Positions 8,845 through 17,966 are shown, counted from the first letter of the stretch. The stretch is DNA of 64,000 bases from a bacterium EF100-94H03 bin56 (GCA_002238685.1 MPMV01000004.1:94631-158630), one strand, 5' to 3'. Made by a program: numbers and translations. Notes: a model not told the origin generated them from the letters alone.

Positions 8845-9606
8845 ATGGATGACGGCAACCAGCGGGTTGCACTTGTGACAGGCGCCAGTGCGGGCATCGG
8901 GCGGGCAGCCGCGCTCGGGCTGGCCGATGACGGTTTCGAGGTCGTGCTCGCCGGGCGCCGCAAGGACCGTCTTGACGGTGTGGTGGCAGAGCGCCCGCAC
9001 CTCGAAGGGCGCCTTGTCGCGATCCAGTGTGACGTCACGCGACCCGAATCGGTCAGCGACCTCTTTGTCCGGCTCGAGCAGCGCTTCTCCCGCATCGATC
9101 TCCTGTTCAACAATGCCGGCATCGGTGCAAGGGCCGTGCCTCTCGAAGAACTGGAGATCGACGAGTGGCAGGCCGTCGTCAATACCAACCTGACGGGATC
9201 CTTCCTGATGGCACGCCAGGCGATGCGACTCATGAAGGCTCAGGATCCCAGGGGCGGGCGGATCATCAACAACGGCTCGGTGTCGGCCCACGTGCCGCGC
9301 CCGTACTCCGCTCCCTATACGGCGACCAAGCACGCCGTGACCGGCCTCACCCGCTCCATCTGCCTCGATGGCAGGTCCCATGACATCTGCTGCAGCCAGA
9401 TCGACATCGGCAACGCCCTGACCGACATGACCGCAGGCGCGGGCGATGGCCTGGAACAGGCCGACGGGCGTATCGTGCCGGAGCCGGTGATGGATGTCGC
9501 CAATGTCGTCAACACCATTCTTGTGATCGCCAACATGCCGCTCGACGCCAACATTCCCTTCGTGACCGTGATGGCCAATGCCATGCCGTACATCGGCAGG
9601 GGGTGA
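8845..9606 (+). CDS. Short-chain dehydrogenase/reductase (SDR)
   Basis: A 253-residue classical SDR. The Rossmann motif TGASAGIGRAAALG (residues ~12-25), NNAG (LLFNNAGIGAR), the catalytic Ser in NNGSVSAHVPRPYSAPYTATK, and the YxxxK pair (YTATK) are all present. Arg after the first beta strand (AGRRKDR) suggests NADP(H) preference. It oxidises or reduces a hydroxyl/keto group; the substrate is unknown. GAAGAGG lies 5 nt upstream of the ATG. It is divergent from the enolase-superfamily gene, sharing an ~110-bp promoter region, so the two may act on related substrates. Confidence 0.85.
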   Translation: MDDGNQRVALVTGASAGIGRAAALGLADDGFEVVLAGRRKDRLDGVVAERPHLEGRLVAIQCDVTRPESVSDLFVRLEQRFSRIDLLFNNAGIGARAVPLEELEIDEWQAVVNTNLTGSFLMARQAMRLMKAQDPRGGRIINNGSVSAHVPRPYSAPYTATKHAVTGLTRSICLDGRSHDICCSQIDIGNALTDMTAGAGDGLEQADGRIVPEPVMDVANVVNTILVIANMPLDANIPFVTVMANAMPYIGRG

Positions 9607-9609
9607 CGG

Positions 9610-9639
9610 TTGCGCGAGGCCGGGCGATCTCCCTATAAT
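9610..9639 (+). promoter_or_regulatory. Sigma70-type promoter for the 9681 gene
   Basis: A perfect -10 hexamer TATAAT (9634-9639) is preceded by a weak -35, TTGCGC (9610-9615), with an 18-nt spacer. The ATG of the membrane-protein gene lies 42 nt downstream of the -10. The hexamers are seen directly; activity is inferred. Confidence 0.5.
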
Positions 9640-9680
9640 CGCGGCTCGCGGACCATCACAACCGCCCGGGGAAACGATCC

Positions 9681-10103
9681 ATGGAACTGTTAGGCAGCGT
9701 GCTTGCCATCTGGATGTTCTGCGGCTTTCTGCTCGCCGCCATCCTGGCGATGCTGTGCCGCGGCTTTGGCAAGGCCACGGAAATGAACACCGAGTTCCTG
9801 GCCAACATGGGATTCTTCTGGTCGATCCTTCCCGTGGGCATCTTCGCGGCCAGCGGCTACTTTCCCTTCCTGGACCTCAGTGACCTGGCGCCATTTGCCT
9901 ATGTTCTCGGCGTCATTCCGCTGGCCGTCATCATGACGCAGCGGACCACTCCCGATCACGCACCACCGATCTTCGGCCATGACAGGCAGGGCCGGGTGGC
10001 CGTGTTCGCCTGCACTCCACACGAGGTGCTCACCACCCTGCTCTATTCCCTCCTCGCCTTCATGGTGTGCACCATCTTCCTGTGGGACGAACTCTATCGC
10101 TGA
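9681..10103 (+). CDS. Small integral membrane protein, function unknown
   Basis: A 140-residue protein with four likely transmembrane segments (roughly residues 5-27, 44-62, 68-86 and 115-137) and a short polar loop (RTTPDHAPPIFGHDRQGR) between helices 3 and 4. I do not recognise the family. It is preceded by a plausible promoter (9610-9639) and sits directly upstream of rplU on the same strand, with its own spacing and an intervening promoter, so it is probably a separate transcript. Confidence 0.65.
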   Translation: MELLGSVLAIWMFCGFLLAAILAMLCRGFGKATEMNTEFLANMGFFWSILPVGIFAASGYFPFLDLSDLAPFAYVLGVIPLAVIMTQRTTPDHAPPIFGHDRQGRVAVFACTPHEVLTTLLYSLLAFMVCTIFLWDELYR

Positions 10104-10149
10104 TGGTGACCGGAGACCTGACCGGCCAGGCCAGGTTTGTGAGCGGATG

Positions 10150-10177
10150 TTGACTTTGCGCGGGCCCGCACTATAAC
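10150..10177 (+). promoter_or_regulatory. Strong sigma70-type promoter of rplU-rpmA
   Basis: TTGACT (10150-10155), a 16-nt spacer, then TATAAC (10172-10177), about 45 nt upstream of the rplU ATG. This near-consensus promoter sits exactly where a ribosomal-protein operon needs one and supports the rplU start at 10222 rather than the in-frame ATG at 10189, which would leave almost no leader. Confidence 0.7.
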
Positions 10178-10221
10178 GCACCTCTGCCATGGCGGCAGGG
10201 CGAAGACTGGCGGAACCGACG

Positions 10222-10545
10222 ATGTATGCAGTCATCCAGACCGGCGGCAAGCAGTACCGGGTGGAGCCCGAGGGCGTGCTCAGCGTGGAGCGCCTCGATG
10301 GCAACCCGGGCGATATCGTCGAGTTCACGAAAGTCCTGATGGTCGGTGGCGAGGATGCAATCGACACGAACGCCACCGGCGCCAGCGTGAAGGCCGAGAT
10401 CCTGGAACACAAGCGTCTGGCCAAGATTCTCGTATTCAAGAAGAAGCGCCGGAAGAAGTACCGCCGGCGCGCCGGCCACCGCCAGCAACAGACCGTCGTC
10501 CGGGTGAGGGAGATCCTCGACAGTGCCACCGGCGACAACGCCTGA
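10222..10545 (+). CDS. rplU: 50S ribosomal protein L21
   Basis: A 107-residue protein beginning MYAVIQTGGKQYRVEPEG, the L21 signature, with the basic rRNA-binding C-terminal half (KKKRRKKYRRRAGHRQQQTVVRV). It binds 23S rRNA together with L20 in the 50S subunit. The start at 10222 matches the family N-terminus; the longer frame from 10189 only adds non-conserved residues. It is followed 17 bp later by rpmA, the near-universal rplU-rpmA-obgE order. Confidence 0.95.
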   Translation: MYAVIQTGGKQYRVEPEGVLSVERLDGNPGDIVEFTKVLMVGGEDAIDTNATGASVKAEILEHKRLAKILVFKKKRRKKYRRRAGHRQQQTVVRVREILDSATGDNA

Positions 10546-10562
10546 TGAGAGAGGATTGATCC

Positions 10563-10832
10563 ATGGCCCACAAGAAGGCAGGCGGCAGTTCGCGCAACGG
10601 GCGTGATTCCCCGGGACAGAGGCTCGGCGTCAAGAAGTTCGGCGGTGAGAACGTGATTCCCGGCAACATCATCATTCGCCAGCGCGGCACCAGGTTCCAT
10701 CCGGGTTCCAATGTCGGGATGGGCAAGGACCACACGCTCTTCGCCAAGTCGACAGGCACCGTGCAGTTCCGCCGTGCCGGGCGCACCCGAACCTACATCG
10801 ACGTCGTTCCACCGGCACTCGCCGCGGAGTAA
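10563..10832 (+). CDS. rpmA: 50S ribosomal protein L27
   Basis: An 89-residue protein with the L27 hallmark [20 protein letters not shown] followed by [22 protein letters not shown]. The N-terminal tail reaches the peptidyl-transferase centre. There is no Firmicutes-type cleavable N-terminal extension. It lies between rplU and obgE in a single transcript. Confidence 0.95.
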   Translation: MAHKKAGGSSRNGRDSPGQRLGVKKFGGENVIPGNIIIRQRGTRFHPGSNVGMGKDHTLFAKSTGTVQFRRAGRTRTYIDVVPPALAAE

Positions 10833-10861
10833 GGCTTCGATGCCCGGCCGGGATTGCCGGC

Positions 10862-11860
10862 ATGAAGTTCCTCGATGAAGCGAAAATCTGTCTGAAGAGC
10901 GGCGATGGCGGCAGGGGTGCCGTGAGCTTCCGCCGCGAGAAACACGTCGAGTTTGGTGGGCCTGACGGCGGTGATGGCGGACGCGGCGGCGATGTTGTCC
11001 TTGCCTGTGTCGAAGGCCTCAACACCCTGATCGATTTTCGCTACCGCCAGCACTTCCGGGCACGCACAGGTATGCCCGGTGGCGGCAACCAGCGCACCGG
11101 CGCCAGTGCCGGCGACATTGTCATCAATCTGCCACCGGGCACCGAGGTTCTTGCCGAGGACAGGAAGACGATCCTCGCGGACCTGACACGTCCCGGCGAA
11201 CGGATGATCCTGCTCCCTGGCGGCATTGGCGGTCGTGGCAACGCCCGCTTCAAGTCGTCGACCAACCGCGCACCGCGGATTGCCGAGCCGGGGCGCCCCG
11301 GAGAGGAAATGTGGGTGTGGCTGCGTCTCAAGCTCATCGCCGACATCGGCATGGTTGGCCTTCCCAATGCCGGCAAGTCGACCCTGCTCTCGGTGGTCAC
11401 ACGGGCCCATCCGAAAATCGCCGACTATCCCTTCACCACGCTCCATCCCCATCTCGGCAAGGTCGAGCGGGACGAGGACGGCTTCGTTCTTGCAGATCTC
11501 CCCGGTCTCGTCGAGGGGGCGCACCAGGGGACGGGTCTCGGAGACCGCTTCCTCGGTCATGCGGAACGCTGTGCGGCCCTGCTTCACCTCGTGGACGGAA
11601 CAACCGGCGATCCGGCCGCCGATTTCCTGACGGTGCGCCACGAGATCGAATCCTATGGCCATGACCTCGCGGCACGTACCGTGGTGCCGGTTCTCACCAA
11701 GATCGACGCCGTCCATGACCGCGACCGGCAGTACGCCCTGCGGCAGCTCTCCGGTTCCGCAGGCTGCAATGCCCATGCAATTTCGGCGGTCACCGGCGAG
11801 GGCGTGCCGGAACTCCTGCGGCTGCTGGCGGGACTCGTCCGGCAGCGCTGCAACGGCTGA
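10862..11860 (+). CDS. obgE: Obg-family GTPase (CgtA/ObgE), ribosome assembly
   Basis: A 332-residue protein. The glycine-rich Obg fold occupies residues 1-~155 (GDGGRGAVSFRREK, GGPDGGDGGRGGDVV), then the G domain with GLPNAGKST (G1), DYPFTT (G2), DLPGLVEG (G3) and TKID (G4). It lacks the extra C-terminal OCT domain of some Gram-positive Obg proteins. It binds the 50S subunit late in assembly and couples growth to (p)ppGpp and GTP levels. It follows rpmA at 29 bp. Confidence 0.95.
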   Translation: MKFLDEAKICLKSGDGGRGAVSFRREKHVEFGGPDGGDGGRGGDVVLACVEGLNTLIDFRYRQHFRARTGMPGGGNQRTGASAGDIVINLPPGTEVLAEDRKTILADLTRPGERMILLPGGIGGRGNARFKSSTNRAPRIAEPGRPGEEMWVWLRLKLIADIGMVGLPNAGKSTLLSVVTRAHPKIADYPFTTLHPHLGKVERDEDGFVLADLPGLVEGAHQGTGLGDRFLGHAERCAALLHLVDGTTGDPAADFLTVRHEIESYGHDLAARTVVPVLTKIDAVHDRDRQYALRQLSGSAGCNAHAISAVTGEGVPELLRLLAGLVRQRCNG

Positions 11861-11873
11861 GGACTGACGTTCC

Positions 11874-12986
11874 GTGCCCCGGCTGGACCAGGCCAGCAGG
11901 ATCGTCATCAAGATCGGATCGTCACTGCTCGTGGACGAGCAGGACGGACGGATCCGGCGATCCTGGCTTCATTCCCTGGCCGACGACATCACCCTGATGC
12001 GCAACCGCGGCTGCGAGGTGGTGATTGTCACCTCCGGAGCTATCGCCATCGGCCGGCGCCATCTCGATCTCCCTCCGGGACGCTTGCGTCTCGATGACAG
12101 CCAGGCCGCCGCCGCTGCCGGTCAGGCACGGTTGGTACACGCCTACCAGGACGCTCTCAGCCGCCACGACACGGGCACCGCGCAGCTCCTCCTCACACTC
12201 GACGATACCGAGGATCGCCGTCGCTACATCAATGCGCTCAACACGCTCAACCGTCTCCTCAAGTACGGCGTGATCCCGGTCATCAACGAAAACGACACCA
12301 TAGCCACCCACGAAATCCGGTTCGGCGACAACGACAGGCTGTCGGCCCGTGTCGCCATGATGGCAAGTGCCGATGCCCTTGTCCTGCTGTCGGATATCGA
12401 CGGTCTCTACGAGAGGGACCCGAAAGACGATCCCGGGGCGCCCCTGGTGGAACAGGTTGACGCGATCACACCCCGCATCGAGGCCATGGCGGGCCGGATC
12501 CGGGCCGGCGACTCGTCGGGCGGCATGAAGACCAAGCTCATCGCCGCCGGAATAGCCATGACGGCGGGCTGCCACATGGTGATCTCCAACGGTCACATCC
12601 TGCATCCCCTGCGCGCCGTTCTCGAAGGCAGGCCCTGCACGTGGTTCATCGCCAGGGACAATCCGGCCGGCGCCCGCAAGCGCTGGATTGCCGGATCCCT
12701 CAAGCCCTCCGGCACCATCACGGTGGACGCCGGAGCCCACGCCGCCCTCAATCGCGGCCGCAGCCTGTTGCCGGCCGGCGTCACGGGTGTTGCCGGCGCC
12801 TTCCGCAAGGGTGATGCCGTCATCGTCGAGGACCCGAACGGGGTCGAGATCGCCCGCGGACTCATTGCCTACTCCCGGGACGACGCCGAGTCCATTGCCG
12901 GCCAGAAAAGCAGTGAAATCGAGCGTCTTCTGGGCTATCGAGGTCGCGAGGAACTGATCCACAGGGATGATCTGGTGCTGTCATGA
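11874..12986 (+). CDS. proB: Glutamate 5-kinase
   Basis: A 370-residue protein. The N-terminal amino-acid kinase domain shows IVIKIGSSLLVD, VTSGAIAIGR, NENDTIATHEIRFGDNDRLSA and GGMKTKL; the last ~95 residues form a PUA domain (GTITVDAGAHAALNRGRSLLPAGV). It phosphorylates L-glutamate, the first committed step of proline synthesis, and is normally feedback-inhibited by proline. It starts at GTG 11874. The stop overlaps the proA ATG by 4 nt (ATGA). Confidence 0.95.
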   Translation: MPRLDQASRIVIKIGSSLLVDEQDGRIRRSWLHSLADDITLMRNRGCEVVIVTSGAIAIGRRHLDLPPGRLRLDDSQAAAAAGQARLVHAYQDALSRHDTGTAQLLLTLDDTEDRRRYINALNTLNRLLKYGVIPVINENDTIATHEIRFGDNDRLSARVAMMASADALVLLSDIDGLYERDPKDDPGAPLVEQVDAITPRIEAMAGRIRAGDSSGGMKTKLIAAGIAMTAGCHMVISNGHILHPLRAVLEGRPCTWFIARDNPAGARKRWIAGSLKPSGTITVDAGAHAALNRGRSLLPAGVTGVAGAFRKGDAVIVEDPNGVEIARGLIAYSRDDAESIAGQKSSEIERLLGYRGREELIHRDDLVLS

Positions 12987-14269
12987 CCCGTACCGCCCGA
13001 CGCGAGGACGCCCGTTCCGTCGCGGACTTGATGGAGGACCTTGGCCAGGCAGCCCGCCACGCTGCCGGTGTTCTGGCCCATGCGCCGGATTCGCACAAGC
13101 GCCGTGCCCTCAATCGTGCAGCCACCTGCCTGAGGGACGATCGCGACGACATTCTTGCCGCCAACATCATCGATCTCGAAAACGCCCGGACCGCGAACAT
13201 GCCGGCACCGATGCTCGAGCGTCTCACCCTCGATCATTCCAGGGTCGAGTCCATGGCCGCCGCCCTCGACGCCATCGCGCTCCTGGTTGATCCGGTGGGG
13301 CGCGAACAGGCCCGCTGGAGCCGACCCAACGGCCTCGACGTCGCACGGGTTTCCGTTCCACTCGGCGTGATCGGAATCATCTATGAATCGCGCCCCAACG
13401 TCACGGCGGACGCGGGAGCGCTCTGTCTCAAGTCGGGAAATGCCGCCATCCTGCGCGGTGGCTCGGAGAGTGTCGCCACTTCTCACGTCATTGCCAGGTG
13501 CCTGCGAGAGGGGCTCGCGTCCGCCGACCTTCCCGAAGATGCCATCCAGATGGTGCCGGTTACCGATCGTGCGGCTGTGGGCGAAATGCTCACCATGACC
13601 CGCTGGATCGACATCATCGTGCCGCGCGGCGGCCCTTCGCTCGTGGAGCGCGTGCAGCGGGAGAGCCGCGTTCCCGTGCTCGCCCACCTCGTCGGTCTTT
13701 GCCATGTCTATGTGGATGCCGATGCTGATCTGGACATGGCCTGCGACATTGCCATCAATGCCAAGTTGCGTCGCACCAGCATCTGCGGCGCCGCGGAAAC
13801 CCTGCTGCTCGACAGCTCTCTTGACGACGCCGGGAGAAGGACCGTCGTCCAGGCCCTCCTGGACCATGGGTGCGAGGTCCGCGGGGACCGTTCCACCGTG
13901 CCGCTCGATCCCAGAGTGAAGCCGGCTTCCGCCAATGACTGGTCGACGGAGTACCTCGACGCCGTGATTTCGGTCGCCTCCGTCAATGGGGTCGCGGGCG
14001 CCCTCGACCATATCAGGCGTCACGGTTCGGACCACACCGATGCCATCGTTACGGACAACGAGACCGTCGCCGAGTACTTTCTCGCCCGTACGCCCAGCGC
14101 CATCGCCATGTGGAATGCGTCGACTCAGTTTGCCGACGGTGGCGAGTTCGGCATGGGGGCGGAGATCGGCATCTCAACCAACAGGCTGCATGCACGGGGA
14201 CCGGTGGGTGTCGAGCAGCTGACCACCATGAAGTACATCGTGCGCGGCAGCGGACAGACCCGGCCCTGA
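12983..14269 (+). CDS. proA: Gamma-glutamyl phosphate reductase
   Basis: A 428-residue aldehyde-dehydrogenase-fold enzyme that reduces gamma-glutamyl phosphate to glutamate semialdehyde with NADPH. Conserved segments include GVIGIIYESRPNVTADAGALCLKSGNAAILRGG, IVPRGGPSLVERV, the catalytic Cys in LRRTSICGAAETLL, and the C-terminal HARGPVGVEQLTTMKYIVRG. It is coupled to proB by a 4-nt overlap. The following nadD frame begins at or inside its end without an ATG. Confidence 0.95.
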   Translation: MTRTARREDARSVADLMEDLGQAARHAAGVLAHAPDSHKRRALNRAATCLRDDRDDILAANIIDLENARTANMPAPMLERLTLDHSRVESMAAALDAIALLVDPVGREQARWSRPNGLDVARVSVPLGVIGIIYESRPNVTADAGALCLKSGNAAILRGGSESVATSHVIARCLREGLASADLPEDAIQMVPVTDRAAVGEMLTMTRWIDIIVPRGGPSLVERVQRESRVPVLAHLVGLCHVYVDADADLDMACDIAINAKLRRTSICGAAETLLLDSSLDDAGRRTVVQALLDHGCEVRGDRSTVPLDPRVKPASANDWSTEYLDAVISVASVNGVAGALDHIRRHGSDHTDAIVTDNETVAEYFLARTPSAIAMWNASTQFADGGEFGMGAEIGISTNRLHARGPVGVEQLTTMKYIVRGSGQTRP

Positions 14270-14925
14270 CCCATCCGATACTCCATGCCGGCCGTGGCCG
14301 ACGCATCGGCCTTCTCGGTGGTTCATTCAATCCCGCTCACGAGGGGCATCTCTTCGTCAGTCATGTCGCCCGCCGTCAGCTGGGCCTCGATGAGATCTGG
14401 TGGCTGGTGACGCCGCACAATCCCCTCAAGCCCGTCGACGGCATGCTGTCCTTTTCCGAACGGCTGCACAGGGCCCGGGCCTTTGCGAAAGGCGCAAGGA
14501 TTTGGGTGACCGGACTCGAGGCCGGACTTGGAACACACTTCACGGTCGATACCATCGCCTGCCTCAAGCGCCGGGTTCCGCTCTGTCGGTTCGCCTGGCT
14601 CATGGGAGCTGACAACCTCGCCGGAATCCACCTGTGGAAACACTGGGAGCGACTCTTTGCCATGATCCCCATTGCAGTGTTCGACCGGGCTCCCTATTCT
14701 CTGACATGTCTGACGGGCAGGGCAGCCATACGCTACCGACGTTGCCGCATACAGGGACACCAGGCGAGATCCCTGGTTCTGAGGAAGCCACCGGTCTGGG
14801 CACTCATCGTCGGCCACAGACACGGCGCCTCGGCAACGGCCATCAGATCGGGCGACATGCGTTTCGCCTTCGCCGACCAAACCATCCGTGACATGAGCAA
14901 GGGGAGATTCATCCATTCCTCATGA
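14266..14925 (+). CDS. nadD: Nicotinate-nucleotide adenylyltransferase (unclear start codon)
   Basis: A nucleotidyltransferase of about 219 residues. GLLGGSFNPAHEGHLFVS carries the phosphate-binding GGSFNPxHxGH signature; WLVTPHNPLKP and FAWLMGADNL are typical NadD segments, and AIRSGDMRF near the end matches the ISSTxIR-like motif loosely. It makes nicotinate adenine dinucleotide in NAD synthesis. No in-frame ATG, GTG or TTG lies between 14113 and the GLLGG motif. The best-placed candidate is CTG at 14266, overlapping the proA stop (CTGA) and giving a normal ~12-residue lead-in. The nearest ATG (14285) is out of frame, so a rare start or an indel must be considered. Confidence 0.8.
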   Translation: MTHPILHAGRGRRIGLLGGSFNPAHEGHLFVSHVARRQLGLDEIWWLVTPHNPLKPVDGMLSFSERLHRARAFAKGARIWVTGLEAGLGTHFTVDTIACLKRRVPLCRFAWLMGADNLAGIHLWKHWERLFAMIPIAVFDRAPYSLTCLTGRAAIRYRRCRIQGHQARSLVLRKPPVWALIVGHRHGASATAIRSGDMRFAFADQTIRDMSKGRFIHSS

Positions 14926-15289
14926 AACCGCTTCCAGGGATGAGGACCTGGACCTCGTCGCCGTGACGACGAGGGTACTGGAAGATGGCAAGGCAGATGA
15001 CGTTGTGGTCATCGACCTTGCCGGGAAAACCACGTTCGCCGACTGCATGATCGTGTGCGGCGGACAGACACGAAGACAGGTTACGGCCCTGGCCGACAGG
15101 GTCGCCACAGCCCTCAAGGGCCATGGACGACGTATCACCAGCATGGAAGGATACGATCCCGGCGACTGGATCCTGATCGATCTGGGTGACGTGATCGTCC
15201 ACATTTTCCACAATGACCTGCGCAGTCTCTACAATCTGGAACGGATGTGGGCGATGCCCGCCTCGCTTCCCGTGGAAGCCACTGCCTGA
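14915..15289 (+). CDS. rsfS: Ribosomal silencing factor RsfS (probable ATT start)
   Basis: A RsfS/Iojap protein of ~124 residues (109 from GTG 14963). The conserved core is VLEDGKADDVVVIDLAGKTTFADCMIVCGGQTRRQVTALAD, then GDWILIDLGDVIVHIF and LYNLERMW. It binds L14 on the 50S and blocks subunit joining in starvation. The GTG at 14963 would clip the first conserved helix and has no Shine-Dalgarno nearby. An in-frame ATT at 14915 sits 8 nt after AAGGGGAG and overlaps nadD by 11 nt, giving a full-length N-terminus; CTG 14948 is another option. rlmH, which usually follows, is absent. Confidence 0.8.
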   Translation: MPHETASRDEDLDLVAVTTRVLEDGKADDVVVIDLAGKTTFADCMIVCGGQTRRQVTALADRVATALKGHGRRITSMEGYDPGDWILIDLGDVIVHIFHNDLRSLYNLERMWAMPASLPVEATA

Positions 15290-15321
15290 CGCCGCTGGTC
15301 GGCTCTGACGAGGGTCGAACC

Positions 15322-16854
15322 ATGTCCGCGATCATCTCCCGGCCACTGGTCCTTTGCATCCTTGACGGCTGGGGTGTTGCCGGAACCGGTCCGGGCAATG
15401 CCATCAGCCAGGCGACAACGCCCACCTGGGCGACGATCGCCGGCTCCCGTGCCATGACGACTCTCGCGACCTCCGGTGAAGCCGTCGGGCTGCCCTGCGG
15501 CCAGATGGGCAACTCCGAAGTCGGTCATCTCACCATGGGTGCAGGCCGCATCATCGTGCAGAACCTGCCGCGTATTGACGCTGCCGTCCGGGATGGATCC
15601 CTGGCCGGCAATCCGGTTCTTGGAGACCTGGCCGGGGCACTCGGACGCAGCGCAGGTGTCTGTCATCTCGCCGGGCTCCTGTCGTCTGGCGGTGTCCACA
15701 GTCATCAGGACCATATGGCAGCACTCGCCAACATGCTCCATGACCACGGGATCGAAGTTGTCGTCCACGCCTTCCTCGACGGCCGCGACACCCCGCCATC
15801 CAGTGCCACATCCTTTCTCGAACGCTTTGCCGCCGCCGCACCCCACGCCCGGATCGTGACCCTGACGGGACGCTACTATGCCATGGACCGGGACCGGCGC
15901 TGGCCGCGGGTAAAACGGGCCTGGGCGGCCATGATCAAGGGAGACGGTGCGCGATTCGACACGATCGGCGAGGCCATGGCGAGCGCCCGGGCGGCGGCGC
16001 TGACCGACGAGTTCGTCACGCCTGCAGTCGTCGGCGCCTATGCCGGCATGTGCGATGGCGATGGCCTCATCATGGCGAATTTCCGTGCCGACAGGGCACG
16101 GCAGATCACGGGCGCCCTCATCGACCCTGCCTTTTCCGGTTTCGACCGGGACAGGAGACCGCAGCTTGCCGGATGTGCCAGCATGGTTCCCTATGCCGCC
16201 CATCTCGATCGACACATTCCGGCGCTGTTCCCGTCCCTGGAGACGAAGCGAAGTTTCGGCAGCCTGATTGCCGATGCCGGCATGCGCCAGCTGCGTATCG
16301 CCGAAACCGAAAAGTATGCCCATGTCACCTACTTCTTCAACGGCGGACGAGAGCATGTCTTTCCGGGGGAGGAACGCATTCTCGTTCCCTCGCCAGACGT
16401 GGCCACATACGATCTCAAACCCGAAATGGCGGCATTCGAGGTGACGCAACGGCTCGTGTCGGCTGTGCGCGACAACGCCTTCGACGTCATCATCTGCAAC
16501 CTCGCCAACCCTGACATGGTCGGCCATACCGGGGTCCTTCCGGCAGCCGTCAAGGCGGTTGAAGCCGTCGATCAGTGTCTTGGCGTCATGGCGAGCGCCG
16601 TTGCCGACATGGGAGGCCGTCTTGTGGTCACCGCCGATCACGGCAACATCGAGACCATGCTGGATCCGGTGAACGGTGGTCCGCACACCGCCCACACGAC
16701 CAATCCCGTGCCCCTTGCGCTGGTCAATGGCCCGCCTGACCAGAGACTTCACGAGGGGTCCCTGAAGGATCTCGCACCCACCCTGCTCCATCTCCTGGAC
16801 CTTTCACAGCCCGACGAGATGTCCGGACAGTCGCTGCTCTCGATGCAGCCATGA
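15322..16854 (+). CDS. gpmI: 2,3-bisphosphoglycerate-independent phosphoglycerate mutase
   Basis: A 510-residue alkaline-phosphatase-superfamily mutase interconverting 3- and 2-phosphoglycerate with Mn(II). Motifs: LCILDGWG (metal Asp), MGNSEVGHLTMG (catalytic Ser), SSGGVHSHQDHM, FLDGRDTPPSSA, NFRADRARQ, DMVGHTG, VTADHGNIETM and HTAHTTNPVPL. The ATG at 15322 follows GAGGG by 7 nt; the in-frame ATG at 15247 lies inside rsfS. The stop overlaps the envC-like ATG by 4 nt. Confidence 0.95.
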   Translation: MSAIISRPLVLCILDGWGVAGTGPGNAISQATTPTWATIAGSRAMTTLATSGEAVGLPCGQMGNSEVGHLTMGAGRIIVQNLPRIDAAVRDGSLAGNPVLGDLAGALGRSAGVCHLAGLLSSGGVHSHQDHMAALANMLHDHGIEVVVHAFLDGRDTPPSSATSFLERFAAAAPHARIVTLTGRYYAMDRDRRWPRVKRAWAAMIKGDGARFDTIGEAMASARAAALTDEFVTPAVVGAYAGMCDGDGLIMANFRADRARQITGALIDPAFSGFDRDRRPQLAGCASMVPYAAHLDRHIPALFPSLETKRSFGSLIADAGMRQLRIAETEKYAHVTYFFNGGREHVFPGEERILVPSPDVATYDLKPEMAAFEVTQRLVSAVRDNAFDVIICNLANPDMVGHTGVLPAAVKAVEAVDQCLGVMASAVADMGGRLVVTADHGNIETMLDPVNGGPHTAHTTNPVPLALVNGPPDQRLHEGSLKDLAPTLLHLLDLSQPDEMSGQSLLSMQP

Positions 16855-17966
16855 ACCGTTCGTTCCGGGCATTCCTGCTGGTCTTGGCGGGTCTTCTTGT
16901 TCACACACCTGTTCCGGGTGATGAAGCTCCAGGCGACCTCGAAACCCTGATATCAACAGGCGGTGACGCGCCGCCCCCGGAACCTTCGCTTTCGACGACC
17001 GACCTCGCATCCCTGCGCATGACGCTGCTGTCCGGTGAAGCCGAACGGCGACGCCTTGCCGACATCCTCGAGTCGACTCAGGGGGATCTCGACGACATCG
17101 ATCGCCGCATCGATGCCGGACTGAAGGATCTCGAGCCCCATCGCGAGGCCTGGGGCACCCGTGTAGGCGTACTCCACCGGGTGTCCGGCATCCCGCCTGG
17201 CGTGATCATCGCGATGCCTGCTCCGTTGTCCTTTGTGCACCGTTCCTCAGTTGTCGCCCATGCGCTTGTGAGCGGCATCGAAAAACACATGAAGGAGATG
17301 ACACGGCACCTGGAAGACTTGGGCGCGCTTGACACCACCCGGGAAAGGATGGAGTCGGCCCGACTCGATACGCGCGGGAGACTTCGTGCGATCAAGGCGG
17401 ACATCGACACGGCAGCCGAACGTGTCCGGGAGATCCTGGCACCGTTGGCGGTCGAGCGGGAACCGTTGATCGAAACACCGGTGACACTGACGTCGTTTCT
17501 CGATCGCCTCGCGGCAGGGTCGATGGCACAGGCATCCATAGACAACATCCTGACGGCGGATATCCGCACGGCCCTGATGGTGACCGGCATCGAAGCCCGG
17601 AAGGGCGCCCTGCCCTACCCCGTACGCGGCGTGCCTGACGGGCGCCGCCGGCTCCATATCGCCACGGCGCCGGCCGAACCGGTCATCACGCCCTTTGATG
17701 GCGTCGTCCTCTATTCAGGTCCCTTTGCCGGACATGGCCCGCTTCTCGTCATCGATCACGGTGACAACTACCAGACGATTCTTCTGGGCTTTGACCACGG
17801 CGCCGTTGGAACCGGCGACTGGCTGGTGGCCGGACAACCCGTCGCGGTCATGGCAGCGGATGACACCGAAGAGCGAACCCTCTATGTAGAAATCCGCTAC
17901 AAGGGGATTCCCGTGGACGCCCTGGACTGGCTGACTGCGGCCTTCATCGAAGAGAGCATTCAATGA
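16851..17966 (+). CDS. envC: EnvC-like murein hydrolase activator (degenerate LytM domain)
   Basis: A 371-residue exported protein: an N-terminal signal peptide (FRAFLLVLAGLLVHTPVPGDEA), a long coiled-coil region (residues ~45-215, LRMTLLSGEAERRRLADILE onward), and a C-terminal M23/LytM-like domain (PFDGVVLYSGPFAGHGPLLVIDHGDNYQTI, LYVEIRYKGIPVDALDWL). The zinc-binding HxH and upstream His/Asp of active M23 peptidases are missing, as in E. coli EnvC, which activates amidases at the septum rather than cutting peptidoglycan. It is coupled to gpmI and ctpA by 4-nt overlaps, the usual alphaproteobacterial order. Confidence 0.85.
   Translation: MNRSFRAFLLVLAGLLVHTPVPGDEAPGDLETLISTGGDAPPPEPSLSTTDLASLRMTLLSGEAERRRLADILESTQGDLDDIDRRIDAGLKDLEPHREAWGTRVGVLHRVSGIPPGVIIAMPAPLSFVHRSSVVAHALVSGIEKHMKEMTRHLEDLGALDTTRERMESARLDTRGRLRAIKADIDTAAERVREILAPLAVEREPLIETPVTLTSFLDRLAAGSMAQASIDNILTADIRTALMVTGIEARKGALPYPVRGVPDGRRRLHIATAPAEPVITPFDGVVLYSGPFAGHGPLLVIDHGDNYQTILLGFDHGAVGTGDWLVAGQPVAVMAADDTEERTLYVEIRYKGIPVDALDWLTAAFIEESIQ

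Noticed and set aside
15229..16791. A 520-codon minus-strand frame
   Set aside because: Antisense to gpmI and rsfS, which carry unmistakable motifs; no family features in the translation.
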